From assembly GCA_013360915.1 (NCBI GenBank), contig JABWAT010000016.1, forward strand, positions 1-64,000: a DNA stretch of 64,000 bases. Direction: 5' to 3'. The translations under genes and the position numbers were made by a program. Under the pieces are notes generated by a model. It searched no databases, had not been told where the DNA came from, and saw only the letters and a list, made by a program, of their open reading frames with translations. Origin of the DNA: Bacteroidota bacterium. Lineage in GTDB: Bacteria > Bacteroidota > JABWAT01. Below are positions 8,818-17,365 of the stretch, piece by piece (positions within the stretch are counted from its first letter, which is position 1; each line of letters starts with the position of its first letter).

Positions 8818-10383
8818 ATGCCCCGAAGTGTCCTCCTTCCCGGGCTTCTCTTCCTGGCACTGACCACCTCCCTGATGGCCGGTCCCGTGGAAATCAAGTG
8901 GATTCAGCGATCGGGTACCCAAACGCTGCGTCTGCCCGGTCATACCCAACCCGACGAAGCATGGATTGGTACCAAGGAATTGGCCAATTCGCTTAATCTG
9001 CGCACCTATTACAACCCATCCACCCGGGTGCTTCAGATCTATTTTTCCCGGCATCAGCTGAAAATTGAGTCCGGAAATCCCTGGCTTGTCCTCGAATCGC
9101 TCACCGGCGGCACTCCCCCGGTGGTCATTCAGTGTCCCGGACTGCTATCCCCTGCCGATGGCGTTTACCAGATACCGCTCACCGTCTGGACGGCCATTCT
9201 TTCCCGTACCATCGAAGGCTATGTGGAGCAAACCGGTACCAGTCAATTGCTCATCCGGGAACGGATGTTCGATCTCAACAGTCTGCTCATCGAGGAAAAG
9301 ACCAACGGAACGCTGGTCCGGATTCCCCTGCTGAAACCACTCGCTGATTTCGAGAACCGCACCGATGAGTCGGGAATGAACTACCTCACGCTGGTGGATA
9401 TTCAGGCCGATGTGGATGCCATCAACAAGACCCAGCCCACCGGATTGGTGCGGTCGGTTCAGGCACGTCCCCTGCCAAACGGATCGCTGCAACTCATGGT
9501 GAAGGTGAATCCGCAGGAAGTAACCGGGGTGGATATTGAATACAACCGCAAGGAGGCAGAACTGCTTATGTCGGTTCGGAAGCGGGCCGATTCAACCCGT
9601 CTGGAACCCATGGTTCAGGCCGTTCCGGTAAACAACGATCCGCATTTACGGGAACGCTGGGCGCTTGATGTGATCGTTCTCGATGCCGGTCATGGCGGCA
9701 AGGATCCCGGTGCCATTGGCAAAAAGGGTACCCGGGAGAAGGATGTGACCCTGGGTGTGGTGAAGAAACTCGGTGCCCGCCTGAAAAAGGAGTTTCCAGA
9801 TATCAAGGTGGTATACACCCGCGATGATGACTTTTTCGTCTCCCTCTCCCGCCGGGGAAAAATCGCCAATGAAGCCAAGGGAAAACTCTTCGTTTCCGTT
9901 CACTGCAATTCGAACAAGAAGCGGTCGGTCGATGGCGTTGAAACCTATTTCCTCGGTCTGCACAAAACCGACGATGCCATGGAAGTGGCCAGTCGTGAAA
10001 ACAACGTGATTTTCGAAGAGGAAAATTACGAGGAAGACTATAAAAACTTCACCGAGGAAAACCTGATCCTGCTTTCCATGGCCCAATCGGCCTTTCTGGA
10101 GCAGTCCGAAAAGATTGCCATGAAGGTCACCCGCAACATTGCCTCCATGGCCAAGCGTGACAACCGCGGCGTGAAGCAGGCCGGATTCATGGTTTTATGG
10201 ACACCCAGCATGCCGAGTATTCTGGTAGAAACCGGCTACCTGTCCAACGCCAATGAAGAGAAGTTTCTTGCCTCGAAGGATGGTCAGCAGAAGATTGCCG
10301 ATGCCATTTTTGAATCGATCAGACAGTACAAAGAAGACTACGAAAAATCCCTGGGATATTCCGATGCCCGGGCACAGGAGTAA
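8818..10383 (+). CDS. N-acetylmuramoyl-L-alanine amidase (Amidase_3)
   Basis: A 521-residue exported cell-wall hydrolase that should cut the amide bond between MurNAc and the stem peptide in the periplasm. It has a signal peptide (about 1-21) and a long N-terminal region of about 260 residues that may be an AMIN-like targeting module. The catalytic Amidase_3 domain runs from about residue 282: the first zinc His is in LDAGHGG, a zinc Glu in REKDVTL, a second His in FVSVHCNSN, and the catalytic Glu in LVETGYLSN. It probably acts in daughter-cell separation like AmiA/B/C. TerC follows after 8 bp. Confidence 0.92.
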   Translation: MPRSVLLPGLLFLALTTSLMAGPVEIKWIQRSGTQTLRLPGHTQPDEAWIGTKELANSLNLRTYYNPSTRVLQIYFSRHQLKIESGNPWLVLESLTGGTPPVVIQCPGLLSPADGVYQIPLTVWTAILSRTIEGYVEQTGTSQLLIRERMFDLNSLLIEEKTNGTLVRIPLLKPLADFENRTDESGMNYLTLVDIQADVDAINKTQPTGLVRSVQARPLPNGSLQLMVKVNPQEVTGVDIEYNRKEAELLMSVRKRADSTRLEPMVQAVPVNNDPHLRERWALDVIVLDAGHGGKDPGAIGKKGTREKDVTLGVVKKLGARLKKEFPDIKVVYTRDDDFFVSLSRRGKIANEAKGKLFVSVHCNSNKKRSVDGVETYFLGLHKTDDAMEVASRENNVIFEEENYEEDYKNFTEENLILLSMAQSAFLEQSEKIAMKVTRNIASMAKRDNRGVKQAGFMVLWTPSMPSILVETGYLSNANEEKFLASKDGQQKIADAIFESIRQYKEDYEKSLGYSDARAQE

Positions 10384-10391
10384 CCCAACCC

Positions 10392-11126
10392 ATGGCTTTC
10401 GAATATATCTGGACCATATTCATTCTCATCATTCTGGAAGGACTTCTTTCAGCGGACAATGCGCTGGTTCTGGCGGTTCTGGTCAAGCACTTACCCAAAG
10501 AACAACAGAAGAAAGCCTTAACCTACGGGATCTGGGGTGCCTTTTTCTTCCGGTTTGTGGCCATTTTACTGGCCTCCTGGCTGATCATGGTCTGGCAGGC
10601 ACAAGCCGTCGGGGCCGTCTATCTGCTTTACATAGCGCTCAGCCACCTGTTGAAACCTTCCCACACCGATGAATTGAATAAGAAGCCCAGCGTGACCAAA
10701 TCGTTCTGGGGAACGGTGGTCTCGGTGGAAATCGCCGACATCGCTTTTTCTATCGACTCCATTCTGGCGGCTGTGGCGCTGGTCTATTCGCTTCCGCCCA
10801 CCGATTGGGCACCCATCGGCGGCATGGATGGGGGTCGTTTCCTCGTGGTGGTGACTGGCGGAATTCTGGGCATTGTAACCATGCGGTTTGTGGCGGGATA
10901 TTTCATTGGCCTGATGCAACGCTTCCCCGGATTGGAACAGGGAGCCTATCTGATTGTGGGCTGGATCGGACTTAAACTGGCCATTATCACCTTGTGCCAT
11001 CCATCCCTCTCGATATTACCTGAAGCCCTTCCTGCACACTGGGTTTACAAGACCATTTTCTGGTCGGTTCTGCTTGGTTTGTTTGTGGGCTCGATGTTCT
11101 GGAAACCAAAGGAAGCAAAAGCCTGA
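10392..11126 (+). CDS. TerC family integral membrane protein
   Basis: A 244-residue protein made almost entirely of hydrophobic helices (about seven). The family acidic motifs are visible: EGLLSADNALVLAVL (about 17-31) and VEIADIAFSIDSILAAVAL (about 114-132). TerC proteins are linked to tellurite resistance and, in several bacteria, to metal (Mn) export during metalation of exported proteins. No ter-cluster genes are nearby, so a general metal role is more likely than tellurite resistance. Its stop overlaps the pdxH start by one base (TGATG). Confidence 0.88.
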   Translation: MAFEYIWTIFILIILEGLLSADNALVLAVLVKHLPKEQQKKALTYGIWGAFFFRFVAILLASWLIMVWQAQAVGAVYLLYIALSHLLKPSHTDELNKKPSVTKSFWGTVVSVEIADIAFSIDSILAAVALVYSLPPTDWAPIGGMDGGRFLVVVTGGILGIVTMRFVAGYFIGLMQRFPGLEQGAYLIVGWIGLKLAIITLCHPSLSILPEALPAHWVYKTIFWSVLLGLFVGSMFWKPKEAKA

Positions 11127-11770
11127 TGGATCAGGACCAGCTGGCGGCCCTGCGCCAATCGTACACGAAGGCTGACCTGTCCGAATCCTCCATCAGACCG
11201 GATCCCACTGATCAGTTTGATGACTGGTTTCAGCAGGCACTGTCGGCCGGAATCCCCGAACCCAATGCCATGACGCTGGCCACTGCCACTGCAGACGGCT
11301 TCCCTTCCGCACGAATTGTCCTTCTGAAAAGCTTCGACCGGAAGGGTTATGTGTTCTACACCAATTACACCAGCCGGAAGGCGGAAGAACTGGCCGGGAA
11401 TCCGCGTGCAGCGCTGCTCTTTTTCTGGCCGGAGCTGGAACGTCAGGTGCGTATTGAAGGACGGGTTGAAAAGGTCACCACCGCCGAATCGGTAAAGTAT
11501 TTTCTCTCGCGGCCGTACGGCAGTCAGATTGGGGCCTGGGTTTCGCCTCAAAGCTCGGTGATCACCACCCGGTCTTTGCTTGAACAGAAATGGGATGACA
11601 TGAAGCGGAAGTTTCAGGAAGGGAAAGTTCCCTTACCCGATTTCTGGGGCGGATACCGGGTCATTCCCTCGTCAGTGGAATTCTGGCAGGGACGTCCGAA
11701 CCGGCTTCACGACCGGCTGCGGTTCCGTCAGTCAGACGGTCAGTGGTTTCTCGAGCGACTGGCACCTTAA
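11126..11770 (+). CDS. pdxH: Pyridoxamine 5'-phosphate oxidase
   Basis: A 214-residue FMN enzyme that oxidises pyridoxamine- or pyridoxine-phosphate to pyridoxal 5'-phosphate. It has the usual family length and motifs: PNAMTLATATADGFPSAR, VLLKSFDRKGYVFYTNY, SRKAEELAGNPRAALLFFW, and the C-terminal signature region EFWQGRPNRLHDR. The one-base stop/start overlap with TerC implies coupled translation. It is the last gene before a 1 kb gene-free repeat region. Confidence 0.95.
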   Translation: MDQDQLAALRQSYTKADLSESSIRPDPTDQFDDWFQQALSAGIPEPNAMTLATATADGFPSARIVLLKSFDRKGYVFYTNYTSRKAEELAGNPRAALLFFWPELERQVRIEGRVEKVTTAESVKYFLSRPYGSQIGAWVSPQSSVITTRSLLEQKWDDMKRKFQEGKVPLPDFWGGYRVIPSSVEFWQGRPNRLHDRLRFRQSDGQWFLERLAP

Positions 11771-11772
11771 GG

Positions 11773-11802
11773 GGTGATTGGTGATTGGTGATTGGTGATT
11801 GG
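11773..11802 (+). repeat. GGTGATT heptamer array
   Basis: Four perfect GGTGATT units run from 11773 to 11800, followed by GG. The array begins just after the pdxH stop codon. Confidence 0.9.
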
Positions 11803-11846
11803 AAAAACCCGGTGGCTGAGCGGAGTCGAAGCCAAGGGTTTTTCCC

Positions 11847-11867
11847 GTGACGAGTGACGCGTGACGA
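11847..11867 (+). repeat. GTGACGA heptamer array
   Basis: Three consecutive 7-bp units, GTGACGA, GTGACGC and GTGACGA. It has the same 7-bp period as the nearby GGTGATT array but a different sequence. Confidence 0.75.
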
Positions 11868-11913
11868 GAAAATACCCGTGATTGGTGAACTGAAAATCCG
11901 GGAACGCATTTTC

Positions 11914-11989
11914 AGGGGCGTAGCCCTGCCATCTTTGTAGATTTCAATGCGCCATGTTAAGTGAATTGAGGGGCGTAGCCCTGACATCT
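11914..11989. repeat. 21-bp direct repeat pair
   Basis: The core AGGGGCGTAGCCCTG followed by (C/A)CATCT occurs at 11914-11934 and again at 11969-11989, 55 bp apart, with one mismatch in 21 bases. The core contains a small GGGC-GTA-GCCC hairpin. Confidence 0.85.
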
Positions 11990-12301
11990 CGTCCGTACAA
12001 CATTGAGTCACAAACCTGATTTGCCAGCACCGGATAAGATGCCACCGCTACACGGCTGAAATTCCATCAAATCAACTCCAACTGTTGCCCGTTTTTCGCA
12101 GACATTGACCAGTGATCAGCCAAAACAAGCGATGGGTGATGAAAATCCCGGTCCCCGAGTGCCGAATCCGGGGGCTGCATTTCGACTGCGCTCAATGACC
12201 GCTCGAAGCCATCCGGATGAGGATTATCGAGGGGCCCGGTGATATTTGATTTTAAAATCACCATGTGAATCCCAACTGGTCATCTCGATACGACTCACTG
12301 C

Positions 12302-12353
12302 GTTCGTCACTCGATGACCGATTCCCCGTTCGTCACTCGATGACCGATTCCCC
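12302..12353. repeat. Two perfect 26-bp tandem copies
   Basis: A 26-bp unit beginning GTTCGTCACTCG and ending GATTCCCC is repeated head to tail at 12302-12327 and 12328-12353 with no mismatch seen. Confidence 0.85.
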
Positions 12354-12406
12354 GGTCCCCGAGTGATTCGACCGCAGGGAGAATTGCTGAAAGTCCTGCT
12401 CTTACC

Positions 12407-12482
12407 GATATCGAGGGGCCCGGTTTATTCTGCCTTTTCCACAACTATTGTAGAAACCTGCAAGTTGGGTTTGCTCCGCAGG
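12407..12482. repeat. 76-bp direct repeat, copy 1
   Basis: It begins GATATCGAGGGGCCCGG and ends TTTGCTCCGCAGG. It matches copy 2 at 12721-12796 over the same length with about seven substitutions and no gap. A third, short piece of the left end (ATCGAGGGGCCCGGT) is at about 12226-12240. Confidence 0.9.
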
Positions 12483-12509
12483 ATTACTTTTTCAGCTGAA
12501 AAAGTAATC
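12482..12509. repeat. 28-bp perfect palindrome
   Basis: The half-site GATTACTTTTTCAG is followed directly by its exact reverse complement. It abuts the right end of the first 76-bp repeat copy. It could form a 14-bp-stem cruciform or act as a dimeric protein site. Confidence 0.9.
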
Positions 12510-12720
12510 AAAACAGCGAGGCCGACCGCCCGATCTATGGCTTGTTCGTGGCACTCCGGGCCGGAAAACAGTTGAACTCGCCCCGCTTCGCGGGACTCAG
12601 ACAGCAACTGTTTTCTGCGGCCCTTCGATTCTCACTGCGCCGATCGGCCGATGTCGGCAAAGACAAAAATCCGGGGAATTGGATTTTGTATTGGCGGGTG
12701 ACCCCGGTCCGGCTTTGACG

Positions 12721-12796
12721 GATATCGAGGGGCCCGGTTTATTCTGCCTTTTCCGCAACTTCTGCAAAAACCTGCCAGTTTGGTTTGCTCCGCAGG
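12721..12796. repeat. 76-bp direct repeat, copy 2
   Basis: Second copy of the repeat at 12407-12482, same orientation, 314 bp downstream. It ends 21 bp before the photolyase stop codon. Confidence 0.9.
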
Positions 12797-12817
12797 GTGA
12801 CTTTTGAGTGTCAACTC

Positions 12818-14170
12818 TTATTCCGCTATCACCACGACAGGAGGCGGGTAATTGGGGATCAGTTTCCAGGAGGCGGGATCATGAATCATGGATCCTTCGA
12901 GATGACGTGCTTCGGGAATCCATTTGAAAACAAATTCACCCTTGCCGTCGTACTCACGGGCCTGTTTCATCACGTTAAACACCCGGTCGGGACGCGGATC
13001 GTTCCCCACGCCAGCTATGTATTGCCAGTTGCCATAATTGCTGCAGGCGTCGTAATCGATCAGCTGCGCTTCGAACCACTCGGCACCAGCCCGCCAATCC
13101 TGCTTTAAGTCATGGACCAGGAAGGAAGCCGTTACCTGCCGCATCCGGTTGCTCATGTAACCGGTAGCAGCCAGTTCGCGCATGGCCGAATCGATGAGGG
13201 GAATCCCTGTATTCCCGGTCACCCAACTGGTGAGCAGTTCGGGATTGAGGTCGGGTTTAACCGGCCGGCCCTTCAATCCGGTGAGCCGGAAAAGCCGGGT
13301 CTGATGTTTCATGGCCATGAAGAAAAAGAAATCGCGCCAGAGCAGTTCATACCGCATCCAGCGGGTGGAATCGTTTTCTCCGCGTTCCTTTTCATACCGG
13401 CTGATGGTAAACTCGATCTGCCGTGCACTCAGACAGCCAAGGGCCATCCAGGGAGAAAATTTCGAGGAATAATCCATTCCCGTCAGACCGTTCCGGGTTT
13501 CCTTGTACGATTTCAGATAATCACCCCGCCAGACCCAGTCATCCACGCGGTGACAGGCGGCTGTCATGCCACCGGTCAGGCGGGTTCGGGCAGCCGTCCG
13601 GGATTCGGGAATAAATCCCCAGTAAGGTGTATCGATGGTGGGAATGGTGGAGGGCATCTCTTCCATTTGCCGGATGGGTACCTTTCCAAGCACGAGTTCG
13701 CGGAAAGCGGTATACTGATCGGGCAGCTGGTCGGGCGGCACAGGCAGATCATTGGGATGGATCAGCGACTGGCCCCAGAAACGGCAGATGGAAAGGGTGG
13801 ATCCCAGAGAATCGATGAGGGCCTGTTCATCGGCCTGTTCTTCATGGAGCGGGGACCGGTAGAAGTACAATGCAGACACCCGGTACTGCGAAATCAGGTC
13901 GGTCAGCACCCGCACCGGCGATCCCGACACATACATCAGGTTGGAGTTGAGTTTGGTGAGTCCGCGCTTCAGATCGTGCACACTTTCCGAAAGAAACCGG
14001 CGACGGTGAAATCCCATGCGGAGAAATCCGTTCGGAGACTGATGCTGCCATCGGTCTTCCCAGATAAACACGGGCAGAATCTGATAGCCATCGGCAATGG
14101 CGCGAACGAGTGGTTCATGATCATGCAACCGCAAGTCATTTCTGAACCAGACGATGGCTGTTTGTTTCAA
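12818..14170 (-). CDS. Cryptochrome/deoxyribodipyrimidine photolyase family (DASH-like)
   Basis: A 450-residue flavoprotein of the photolyase family. It would use blue light and reduced FAD to split pyrimidine dimers or act as a light sensor. The N-terminal Rossmann domain starts IVWFRNDLRLHDHEPL. The FAD-binding half has YSSKFSPWMALGCLSAR, RYELLWRDFFFFM, GNTGIPLIDSAMREL, TGYMSNRMRQVTASFLVHDL and the GNWQYIAGVGNDPR region. Length and motif spelling are closest to CRY-DASH proteins. The start is a TTG with AGGAAA six bases upstream; no ATG fits. It is divergent from the small Rof-like gene. Confidence 0.92.
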   Translation of the reverse strand: MKQTAIVWFRNDLRLHDHEPLVRAIADGYQILPVFIWEDRWQHQSPNGFLRMGFHRRRFLSESVHDLKRGLTKLNSNLMYVSGSPVRVLTDLISQYRVSALYFYRSPLHEEQADEQALIDSLGSTLSICRFWGQSLIHPNDLPVPPDQLPDQYTAFRELVLGKVPIRQMEEMPSTIPTIDTPYWGFIPESRTAARTRLTGGMTAACHRVDDWVWRGDYLKSYKETRNGLTGMDYSSKFSPWMALGCLSARQIEFTISRYEKERGENDSTRWMRYELLWRDFFFFMAMKHQTRLFRLTGLKGRPVKPDLNPELLTSWVTGNTGIPLIDSAMRELAATGYMSNRMRQVTASFLVHDLKQDWRAGAEWFEAQLIDYDACSNYGNWQYIAGVGNDPRPDRVFNVMKQAREYDGKGEFVFKWIPEARHLEGSMIHDPASWKLIPNYPPPVVVIAE

Positions 14171-14208
14171 ATCGGTTTCCTGTCGATTTTTCTGTTAAAA
14201 CCAGATTA

Positions 14209-14466
14209 ATGAACCAAGACCCTTACCAATCGATCAACTGTTCCTGGTACGACCAGCTCGAGGTCTTTGCCATGCATAAGACCCCCATTCAGCTGACTGT
14301 GGCCGGACCGACCGGGGACCCTGAAATCCACCACATTGTGATCAGTCGTCTCGATGCCCGGGAGGGTGCCGAATGGCTGACCACCACGACCGGAATCACC
14401 TGGCGACTTGACCGGTTGCTGGCTGTTAATGACCAGCCGCTGAGCGGTTCCTGCAGGCTTTCCTGA
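14209..14466 (+). CDS. Rof (YaeO)-like Rho-binding antiterminator
   Basis: An 85-residue protein resembling the Rof/YaeO family: PYQSINCSWYDQLEVFAMHKTPIQL at the N-terminus matches the family INCDDYDNLE-AC-H pattern, and the later GITWRLDRLLAVN matches its RLDKI region. In E. coli, Rof binds the Rho primary RNA site and inhibits Rho-dependent termination. The alignment is by eye, so this is a likely rather than certain call. Its 5' end faces the photolyase gene with 38 bp between, and it converges on the cyanophycinase gene. Confidence 0.65.
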   Translation: MNQDPYQSINCSWYDQLEVFAMHKTPIQLTVAGPTGDPEIHHIVISRLDAREGAEWLTTTTGITWRLDRLLAVNDQPLSGSCRLS

Positions 14467-14574
14467 CTGTTTTCAGGGATTTGGCTGAAAAAAGTAAAAA
14501 TGAAAGCAGGGGAAACCAACCGGAAACGGGGCAGTCACCTGTTTTTGTGGGATTTTCAACAGAGGAAAAGTGCA

Positions 14575-16356
14575 TCACCGGAGCAGGATTACCCGCCGCG
14601 TAACGGTTTCTGCCTGATGGTCCGTGGCATGCAGGAGATAAACACCCGTGGCAAATCCGGAGAGATCGAGCAGCAGATCGGCGGACCCCGGCGGTTGTTT
14701 CCACTGCTGCACCTGACGTCCGAGCAGATCGGTCAGGGTAAGGGTAACCTGTTTTGAGGAACGGAAAGGCACCCGGGTAACCGGATTGGCGGGATTGGGA
14801 TACGGATGGCCCATTTCGAAGGACGAGGGGTATGTATCATCAGTCACTGTGGTGAGAATGCCACCTTCCGGTTTCTGAGCAATCAGATCAAACCAGACAC
14901 CACGGTCCGGCTTGTCGCTGTCAGCAAGGACATGAAGCCGGGCGTTGATGAACGCGGTTGTCTTCAGGGATCCGCCCGAGGTCGCCCAGTTGCTGGGAAA
15001 GGGCGACAGTCCCGACTGAGTGGCGGAAGACAAATCAATGAAGATGGCGGCGGCGGTGGTATAACCCGGTTCTGCTGTCACCATCAGACGGTCTGGCTGA
15101 CCGGTGCGGATTTCCAAACGACTGCCCCTGAACGCCAGCACACCCAACGCAGCCGGTTTGTCATACAGGACCCTGAAGAGGGTTTCCTGTTTATCGGCAC
15201 GGGAAGAGGAAGCAGAGGCATCTGTGAATCCGGCAGAACCGGGCCACAGACCGGGAGAGGAACCCGCCATCAGCGAATAATTGGCCGGATAAATGGCACC
15301 TGACCACGCAAAAAGGGATTGATGACCCGCCTGACTGCCATCGATCTGAAGCGGTCCCGGGGCTGGCTGCCCTCCCGGAAAGACCGGCAGATCAGTCATC
15401 CCGTCAGGAAGCGGAAGAGTGACCGGTGAACCGGAGGAAATCACATATTTCCAGCCATGCGTGAGCCGGTCCAGACGAAGATTGGCTGCCCAAAGCGGTC
15501 GTTTGGCTGTCCGCCTTATCTGAGTATCGGGGGTCGGACTGATGAGACTGACTTCACCGGTTCCGTAAACGTGAAGCGTATCCTGTCTGATCACCACGCC
15601 GGTTTTCTGTTCCAGTCCGATGGCTCTCAGGTCGGACCGGCCGGCATCCTCCATGGCCTTTGCCAGCACACCGATCGTTCTTCCCAGCCGTCCCCTTTCG
15701 GTGAAATGCGTATCAACAAAGAACCCGGGCAGCAGGGATAAAAAGTCGGAATGAATCCCCGAGGATCCGGGTCCTTCAGAGGCATCTTCCAGATAGGAGG
15801 TCCGGGCATCCTGCAACACATCCAGAGAAATAAGATCCTTTCCGCCCGAGAGACAAAATTCTGCCAGACTCATGGCCCCGGCGCTGGTTCCGCCAATGGC
15901 TCCCTGACGCAGGAACACCGCACGGATGCTGTCCTCCAGAGCGGTACCGTTCCATTGATCATAATAAACGCCCTGATCACCGCCGCGGATAAAGACCGCA
16001 TCACAATGGACCATCCGGCCGGTCAGGGACGGATCACCGGCTGCCTGACGGGTTGGAACGACCAGCGCAAAAGACTGAACCGTTGAGCCGAGGGTTTCTC
16101 CGATCCACCTGAAATAGGAGGGCATCCAGGCCGTATCGGAGGCCGAAGAAGGAGTGGAAGCTGTCAGAACCGCTACACGGATGATGCCATCTCCAGTCCG
16201 GTCACCATTCCGGATCAGTTCACTGTAGAGCGGATAGGACCAGGCCGATTTGGATCCGACAGAACCTTCGGTCCCGCCGCCGGCCAGAACCAATACCGGC
16301 TGGGTTTTCCCCAGAAAGGGCAGCAGCAATAAACAAACGACCGCCAACCCTCTCAT
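14575..16356 (-). CDS. T9SS-exported cyanophycinase-like S51 serine peptidase
   Basis: A 593-residue protein. A signal peptide (about 1-18) precedes a peptidase S51 domain (about 19-300): FIRGGDQ at 122-128, catalytic Ser158 in IGGTSAGA, and FVDTHFTERGRLGRT further on, as in CphB. Cyanophycinases cut multi-Arg-poly-Asp to beta-Asp-Arg dipeptides. About 210 residues of unassigned, probably beta-rich sequence follow, then a type A T9SS sorting domain from about 515 (GHPYPNPANPVT, LLGRQV, ATGVYLLH). It is thus predicted to act outside the cell. It ends an operon behind PorV-like, surface protein, TonB receptor and RpiR genes, starting 3 bp after the PorV stop. Other S51 substrates (alpha-aspartyl peptides) are possible. 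Confidence 0.88.
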   Translation of the reverse strand: MRGLAVVCLLLLPFLGKTQPVLVLAGGGTEGSVGSKSAWSYPLYSELIRNGDRTGDGIIRVAVLTASTPSSASDTAWMPSYFRWIGETLGSTVQSFALVVPTRQAAGDPSLTGRMVHCDAVFIRGGDQGVYYDQWNGTALEDSIRAVFLRQGAIGGTSAGAMSLAEFCLSGGKDLISLDVLQDARTSYLEDASEGPGSSGIHSDFLSLLPGFFVDTHFTERGRLGRTIGVLAKAMEDAGRSDLRAIGLEQKTGVVIRQDTLHVYGTGEVSLISPTPDTQIRRTAKRPLWAANLRLDRLTHGWKYVISSGSPVTLPLPDGMTDLPVFPGGQPAPGPLQIDGSQAGHQSLFAWSGAIYPANYSLMAGSSPGLWPGSAGFTDASASSSRADKQETLFRVLYDKPAALGVLAFRGSRLEIRTGQPDRLMVTAEPGYTTAAAIFIDLSSATQSGLSPFPSNWATSGGSLKTTAFINARLHVLADSDKPDRGVWFDLIAQKPEGGILTTVTDDTYPSSFEMGHPYPNPANPVTRVPFRSSKQVTLTLTDLLGRQVQQWKQPPGSADLLLDLSGFATGVYLLHATDHQAETVTRRVILLR

Positions 16357-16359
16357 CGG

Positions 16360-17358
16360 TCAGAAATCGAGACCAATTCCCATGCGGTTGACCGGTTCCA
16401 GATATTCATGATCGGACCAGGCGTAATCCATCCGGAATCCGAAGCCGAAGTACGTGAACTTCAATCCGCCGCCCAGCGACCAGGAACGATCGGGGTCGTT
16501 AAACACATATCCGCCCCTGAACGTGACAAAATCATGAAGACCGATTTCGGTTCCCGTGTAGATCATTTCGTCATTGTCATTGGCATGACTGACTTCAGCG
16601 GCCACATCCACGGTGAGATGACCGGGCATTTCCCACGCCCGCAGACTGGTTCCAACCTGGAAGAACAGCGGCAGGGGGTACCCGTTGGTTGAATAATCAT
16701 CGACCTGACGCGAACCCGGGTATCCGGCCGGATCGGGACGACCCGATTTGCCGAGATCGGACCCTTCCAGTTTCAGATCCGACCCGAAATGACGCATGCT
16801 CATGGCAATGACCATGTTGCGGAATCCGACGTGATACACCGTGCCCAGATCGACCGCCACGGCTGTGGCCGATTCATTCCAGATTTTCTGGTGGATCAGC
16901 TTAACCGTTCCCCCGACAGAGAAACGATCCGTCCAATCGCGCGCCCATGACAGGCCGGTCATCAGATCGGAGGCCCCGAAGTACCGTCCGGTACCCGATT
17001 GTTCAAACTCGGTGGTGATTTCCATGTCATCCATGCCCAGCTGAATAGCCGAAAGGCCCACGACTCCCCAGTCGCCAAGATTCCAGGCGGCTGCCCAGTG
17101 ACTGACGTGGACATCGGCCCAGAGCGGCGTGTAACCGGCAAAGACCGACACCGACTTCACCGAAGCCAGCCCGGCCGGATTGACAAAAACCGCTTCGGCA
17201 CCGTTCATCAACGATACCGCGGCCTGCCCCAGACCGGCCTCGCGGGCCGAGGTGGGAAGTTTCAGAAACGTGGCGCCGGCCGTTCCCAGATTGGGATTCT
17301 GTGCCATCAGCGGCAGCGATCCTGCGATCAGTAACCCTGCAATCCAACTCGTTTTCAT
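16360..17358 (-). CDS. PorV/PorQ family outer-membrane protein
   Basis: A 332-residue beta-barrel protein of the PorV/PorQ type. It has a signal peptide (1-19), then the family opening AGATFLKLPTSAREAGLGQAAVS and EAVFVNPAGLASV, and it ends in an aromatic residue (GIGLDF). PorV is the T9SS shuttle that takes cargo from the translocon to the attachment machinery. A copy placed between two T9SS cargo genes may be a dedicated shuttle or attachment partner for this locus. It lies 3 bp and 7 bp from its operon neighbours. A FadL-like transport role is the main alternative. Confidence 0.85.
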   Translation of the reverse strand: MKTSWIAGLLIAGSLPLMAQNPNLGTAGATFLKLPTSAREAGLGQAAVSLMNGAEAVFVNPAGLASVKSVSVFAGYTPLWADVHVSHWAAAWNLGDWGVVGLSAIQLGMDDMEITTEFEQSGTGRYFGASDLMTGLSWARDWTDRFSVGGTVKLIHQKIWNESATAVAVDLGTVYHVGFRNMVIAMSMRHFGSDLKLEGSDLGKSGRPDPAGYPGSRQVDDYSTNGYPLPLFFQVGTSLRAWEMPGHLTVDVAAEVSHANDNDEMIYTGTEIGLHDFVTFRGGYVFNDPDRSWSLGGGLKFTYFGFGFRMDYAWSDHEYLEPVNRMGIGLDF

Positions 17359-17365
17359 TGGTACC

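Larger units (their letters stand above)
11771..12817. other. Repeat-rich gene-free stretch
   Basis: About 1.05 kb between pdxH and the photolyase gene holds no convincing gene. It contains short tandem and dispersed repeats (listed separately): heptamers at 11773 and 11847, a 21-bp pair at 11914/11969, a 26-bp tandem at 12302, a 76-bp direct repeat at 12407/12721 with a fragment at 12223, and a 28-bp perfect palindrome at 12482. No transposase remnant was recognised. Confidence 0.8.

Noticed and set aside
11773-12796. CRISPR array in the repeat-rich 1 kb region
   Set aside because: Repeats differ in length and sequence, there is no regular repeat-spacer pattern, and no cas genes are nearby.
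13112-14209. 365-codon plus-strand open frame over the photolyase gene
   Set aside because: Antisense shadow of the photolyase gene; no domain recognised.
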